This document shows, piece after piece, positions 62,664 through 64,000 of a stretch of DNA of 64,000 bases (positions within the stretch are counted from its first letter, which is position 1; every line of letters begins with the position of its first letter). The position numbers and the translations under genes were made by a program. The DNA lies in the NCBI RefSeq assembly GCF_001277295.1, contig NZ_CP011456.1, forward strand, positions 3,174,001 through 3,238,000, written 5' to 3'. Source of the DNA: Anabaena sp. WA102 (GTDB lineage Bacteria > Cyanobacteriota > Cyanobacteriia > Cyanobacteriales > Nostocaceae). A model generated the notes under the pieces. The model was not told the origin of the DNA and made no database searches. It saw only the letters and a program-made list of their open reading frames with translations.

Positions 62664-62816
62664 AGAGTTTGTTTGAAAACTTTTTCGTGTGGGATCTGAC
62701 ACCCGCAGATCCCCCTAAATCCCTCTTGAAAAGGGGGACTTTGAGGAATTTAGCCCCCCTTTGTAAGGGGGGTTGGGGGGATCTCGATTAATTCTGATAC
62801 TTTTCAAACATCCTCT
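62664..62816. mobile_element. Family B miniature element, copy 3
   Basis: Left AGAGTTTGTTTGAAAAC and right ACTTTTCAAACATCCTCT; nearly identical to 31841-31994 in the same orientation. Confidence 0.85.
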
Positions 62817-62974
62817 AAGCAAGAGATCAAACTGTGACATTGCAAAGTATATAAAGAACAGCAACCTTGTATGTCAATCATTAATATTACGGAATATTAA
62901 AGTAGTTGTACAACACCCTTATAGATAGAGTTGAATATTACTTGGTCATTAACAATGATGAAGCCAGAAAAAAC

Positions 62975-63667
62975 ATGAGAAGATTTATTGCATCCTTAAT
63001 CGCTACTTGTTTGATTGCTATACTATCCCTAACTAGCTTTTCTAGTAATGCTTGGGCTTATAATCAAACTCAACTTGACCTTCTCAAAAGTGGTGTTGAA
63101 CAATGGAATAATTGGAATTTACACGGTGGGAGAGGAAGCCAAGATATTGATTTAACTGGAGCAGATTTGAGTGGTTTAAACCTAACTGATGCTTTTTTAC
63201 GCTTCTCAGACCTAAGTGGAGCAAATTTAGCTGGTACTAACCTACATGATGCCGATCTCATTAGTGTTAAATTAAATAATGCTAATTTGACTGGAGCAGA
63301 CTTGACCAAGGCATCTTTTTCCGATACAGACTTCGGTGGAGCAAACCTAACTGGGGCAAATCTAAGTGGATACCACTATGTAGGTGATTTTATCAATTTT
63401 CAAGGCGCAAACTTGACTGATGCTAACTTGGATAGTGAGGATCTGAAAGGATGTGATTCAAGTATATATACATCTGACAGATATGACGGATATGGCAGCT
63501 TCGACAAATACAGATGCGAAACCCGTTACCGAGGGGAGAAAAAAGGAGTTAGTTTCTATCAAGCAATTTACAATGAAAATACTCAATTTCCCTCTTCAGT
63601 AAATCCAGAACTTGCTGTTGCCAAAGAACCAAAAAATCCAAAGCGTGATAGCCGTTACAAGCGCTAA
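62975..63667 (+). CDS. Secreted pentapeptide-repeat protein
   Basis: 230 residues from the ATG at 62975, which gives a clean signal peptide (RRFIASLIATCLIAILSL, cleavage probably after SNAWA); an upstream TTG is less likely. About a dozen A(D/N)LxG-type pentapeptides form two blocks at roughly residues 55-135 (LTGADLSGLNLTDAF, ANLTGADLTKASF), giving a right-handed beta-helix. A charged tail follows. Its role is unknown; in cyanobacteria such proteins are often exported to the thylakoid lumen or periplasm. Confidence 0.9.
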   Translation: MRRFIASLIATCLIAILSLTSFSSNAWAYNQTQLDLLKSGVEQWNNWNLHGGRGSQDIDLTGADLSGLNLTDAFLRFSDLSGANLAGTNLHDADLISVKLNNANLTGADLTKASFSDTDFGGANLTGANLSGYHYVGDFINFQGANLTDANLDSEDLKGCDSSIYTSDRYDGYGSFDKYRCETRYRGEKKGVSFYQAIYNENTQFPSSVNPELAVAKEPKNPKRDSRYKR

Positions 63668-64000
63668 GTAATTGGACAAAAATATTTACAGTCATTGCGA
63701 GCGAAGGGAAGCAATCACAACCCTTGCGATTGCTTCATTTCACTTCGTTCCATATGGCTAACGCCACGCTGCGCTAACGCAATGACATTGTGTAATTAAT
63801 TCTGTCTCACTACTTATGATCCAGAATGCTATGCCAATTAGAATTTGCATATTAACAGGAAAACCCGAATATTTGGTATAATTTTCCAGAGTTTGAAGAT
63901 TACAATTAAAAAATCCCTAACTTTTCCAGTAAGTTAGGGATTTTATTGTTTGTAAGGCTAATTTGGGAGGGTTCTGGAAAATGCAGATTTAATTTCTACC
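63668..64000. repeat. Terminal spacer with dispersed element and terminator
   Basis: The element at 63687-63816 is the second copy of that at 59571-59706, here with TGGCTAACGCCACGCTGCGC inside. It is followed by an intrinsic terminator at 63910-63944. No gene is visible after it in the window. Confidence 0.75.
63910..63948. terminator. Intrinsic terminator
   Basis: AAAATCCCTAAC (63910-63921) pairs with GTTAGGGATTTT (63933-63944) around an 11-base loop, with A-rich and T-rich flanks, so it could work in both directions. It lies about 240 bases after the pentapeptide gene. Confidence 0.8.

Larger units (their letters stand above)
61645..62974. repeat. Long spacer with element remnants
   Basis: No gene is supported. 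On the minus strand at about 62280-62070 is the homologue of the 34739-34826 remnant (ATAAGAACACCCGGTAAG, TCTTTAGACCTGAGA, GCGGTTTTAACCGC). Within it lies a duplicated GAGCAGTTCGGCAAGCTCA segment at 62120-62140 and 62173-62193. Then come a family C element at 62438-62561, a family B element at 62664-62816, and the promoter region of the pentapeptide gene. Confidence 0.65.

Overview
The window is chromosomal DNA of a filamentous, Nostocales-type cyanobacterium. This rests on photosynthesis genes (psaE, psbX, psb28, ycf3, ycf66), frequent HIP1 octamers (GCGATCGC, for example near 2450, 5797, 14435, 42370 and 57515), and a heavy load of short dispersed repeats, palindromes and GGGGAGTA-like minisatellites. 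The genus is inference; bloom-forming relatives of Anabaena/Dolichospermum would fit.

Layout. 1-5.2 kb: a leftward operon DUF4129 - DUF4350 - MoxR ATPase (cut by the window edge), a NADAR protein, an IS200/IS605-like right end inserted in a TPR gene remnant, a probable 6S RNA, and a TIR-like protein. 5.6-21.5 kb: mostly housekeeping and photosynthesis genes: comEC, tspO, a glycosyltransferase, an FkbM methyltransferase, an ABC transporter pair, ycf3, gatC, a fatty-acid hydroxylase, ycf66, psbX, a Ycf19/YggT protein, accC, tRNA-Leu(GAG) and a chorismate lyase.

21.5-33 kb: a peptide-secretion locus. Five intact small precursors with double-glycine leaders and very different cores, plus one decayed copy, stand in a tandem array. 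They are followed by a C39-peptidase ABC exporter, a four-helix-bundle protein, an HlyD-type adaptor, a response regulator and a histidine kinase. Each precursor cassette carries a related intercistronic stem-loop. The exporter would cleave after Gly-Gly and export the cores through the adaptor; the two-component pair is a plausible regulator, but only by proximity.

33-43 kb: rnz, a PrxQ-type peroxiredoxin, an HsdR-N-like nuclease domain, a cysteine desulfurase with a frameshifted end, an alanine-glyoxylate-type aminotransferase, mutM, psaE, a PAP/fibrillin protein, DUF3134 and mraY. 42.9-49 kb: a 5'-truncated IS200/IS605-type tnpB split by two consecutive group II introns, each with its own reverse transcriptase/maturase/HNH protein. 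The introns sit beside the codons for two RuvC motifs. 49.6-64 kb: a double trypsin-like protease with TPRs, moaB, psb28, an alkaline phosphatase, a DUF2993 protein, UDP-glucose dehydrogenase with UDP-glucuronate decarboxylase, a malonyl-CoA synthetase-like ligase and a secreted pentapeptide-repeat protein.

The spacers are packed with several families of terminal-inverted-repeat elements. Some supply the stop codon of the adjacent gene, and short palindromic repeats have inserted in frame inside comEC and the ABC ATPase gene. The main candidates for something undescribed are the double-intron tnpB and the hairpin-linked precursor array.
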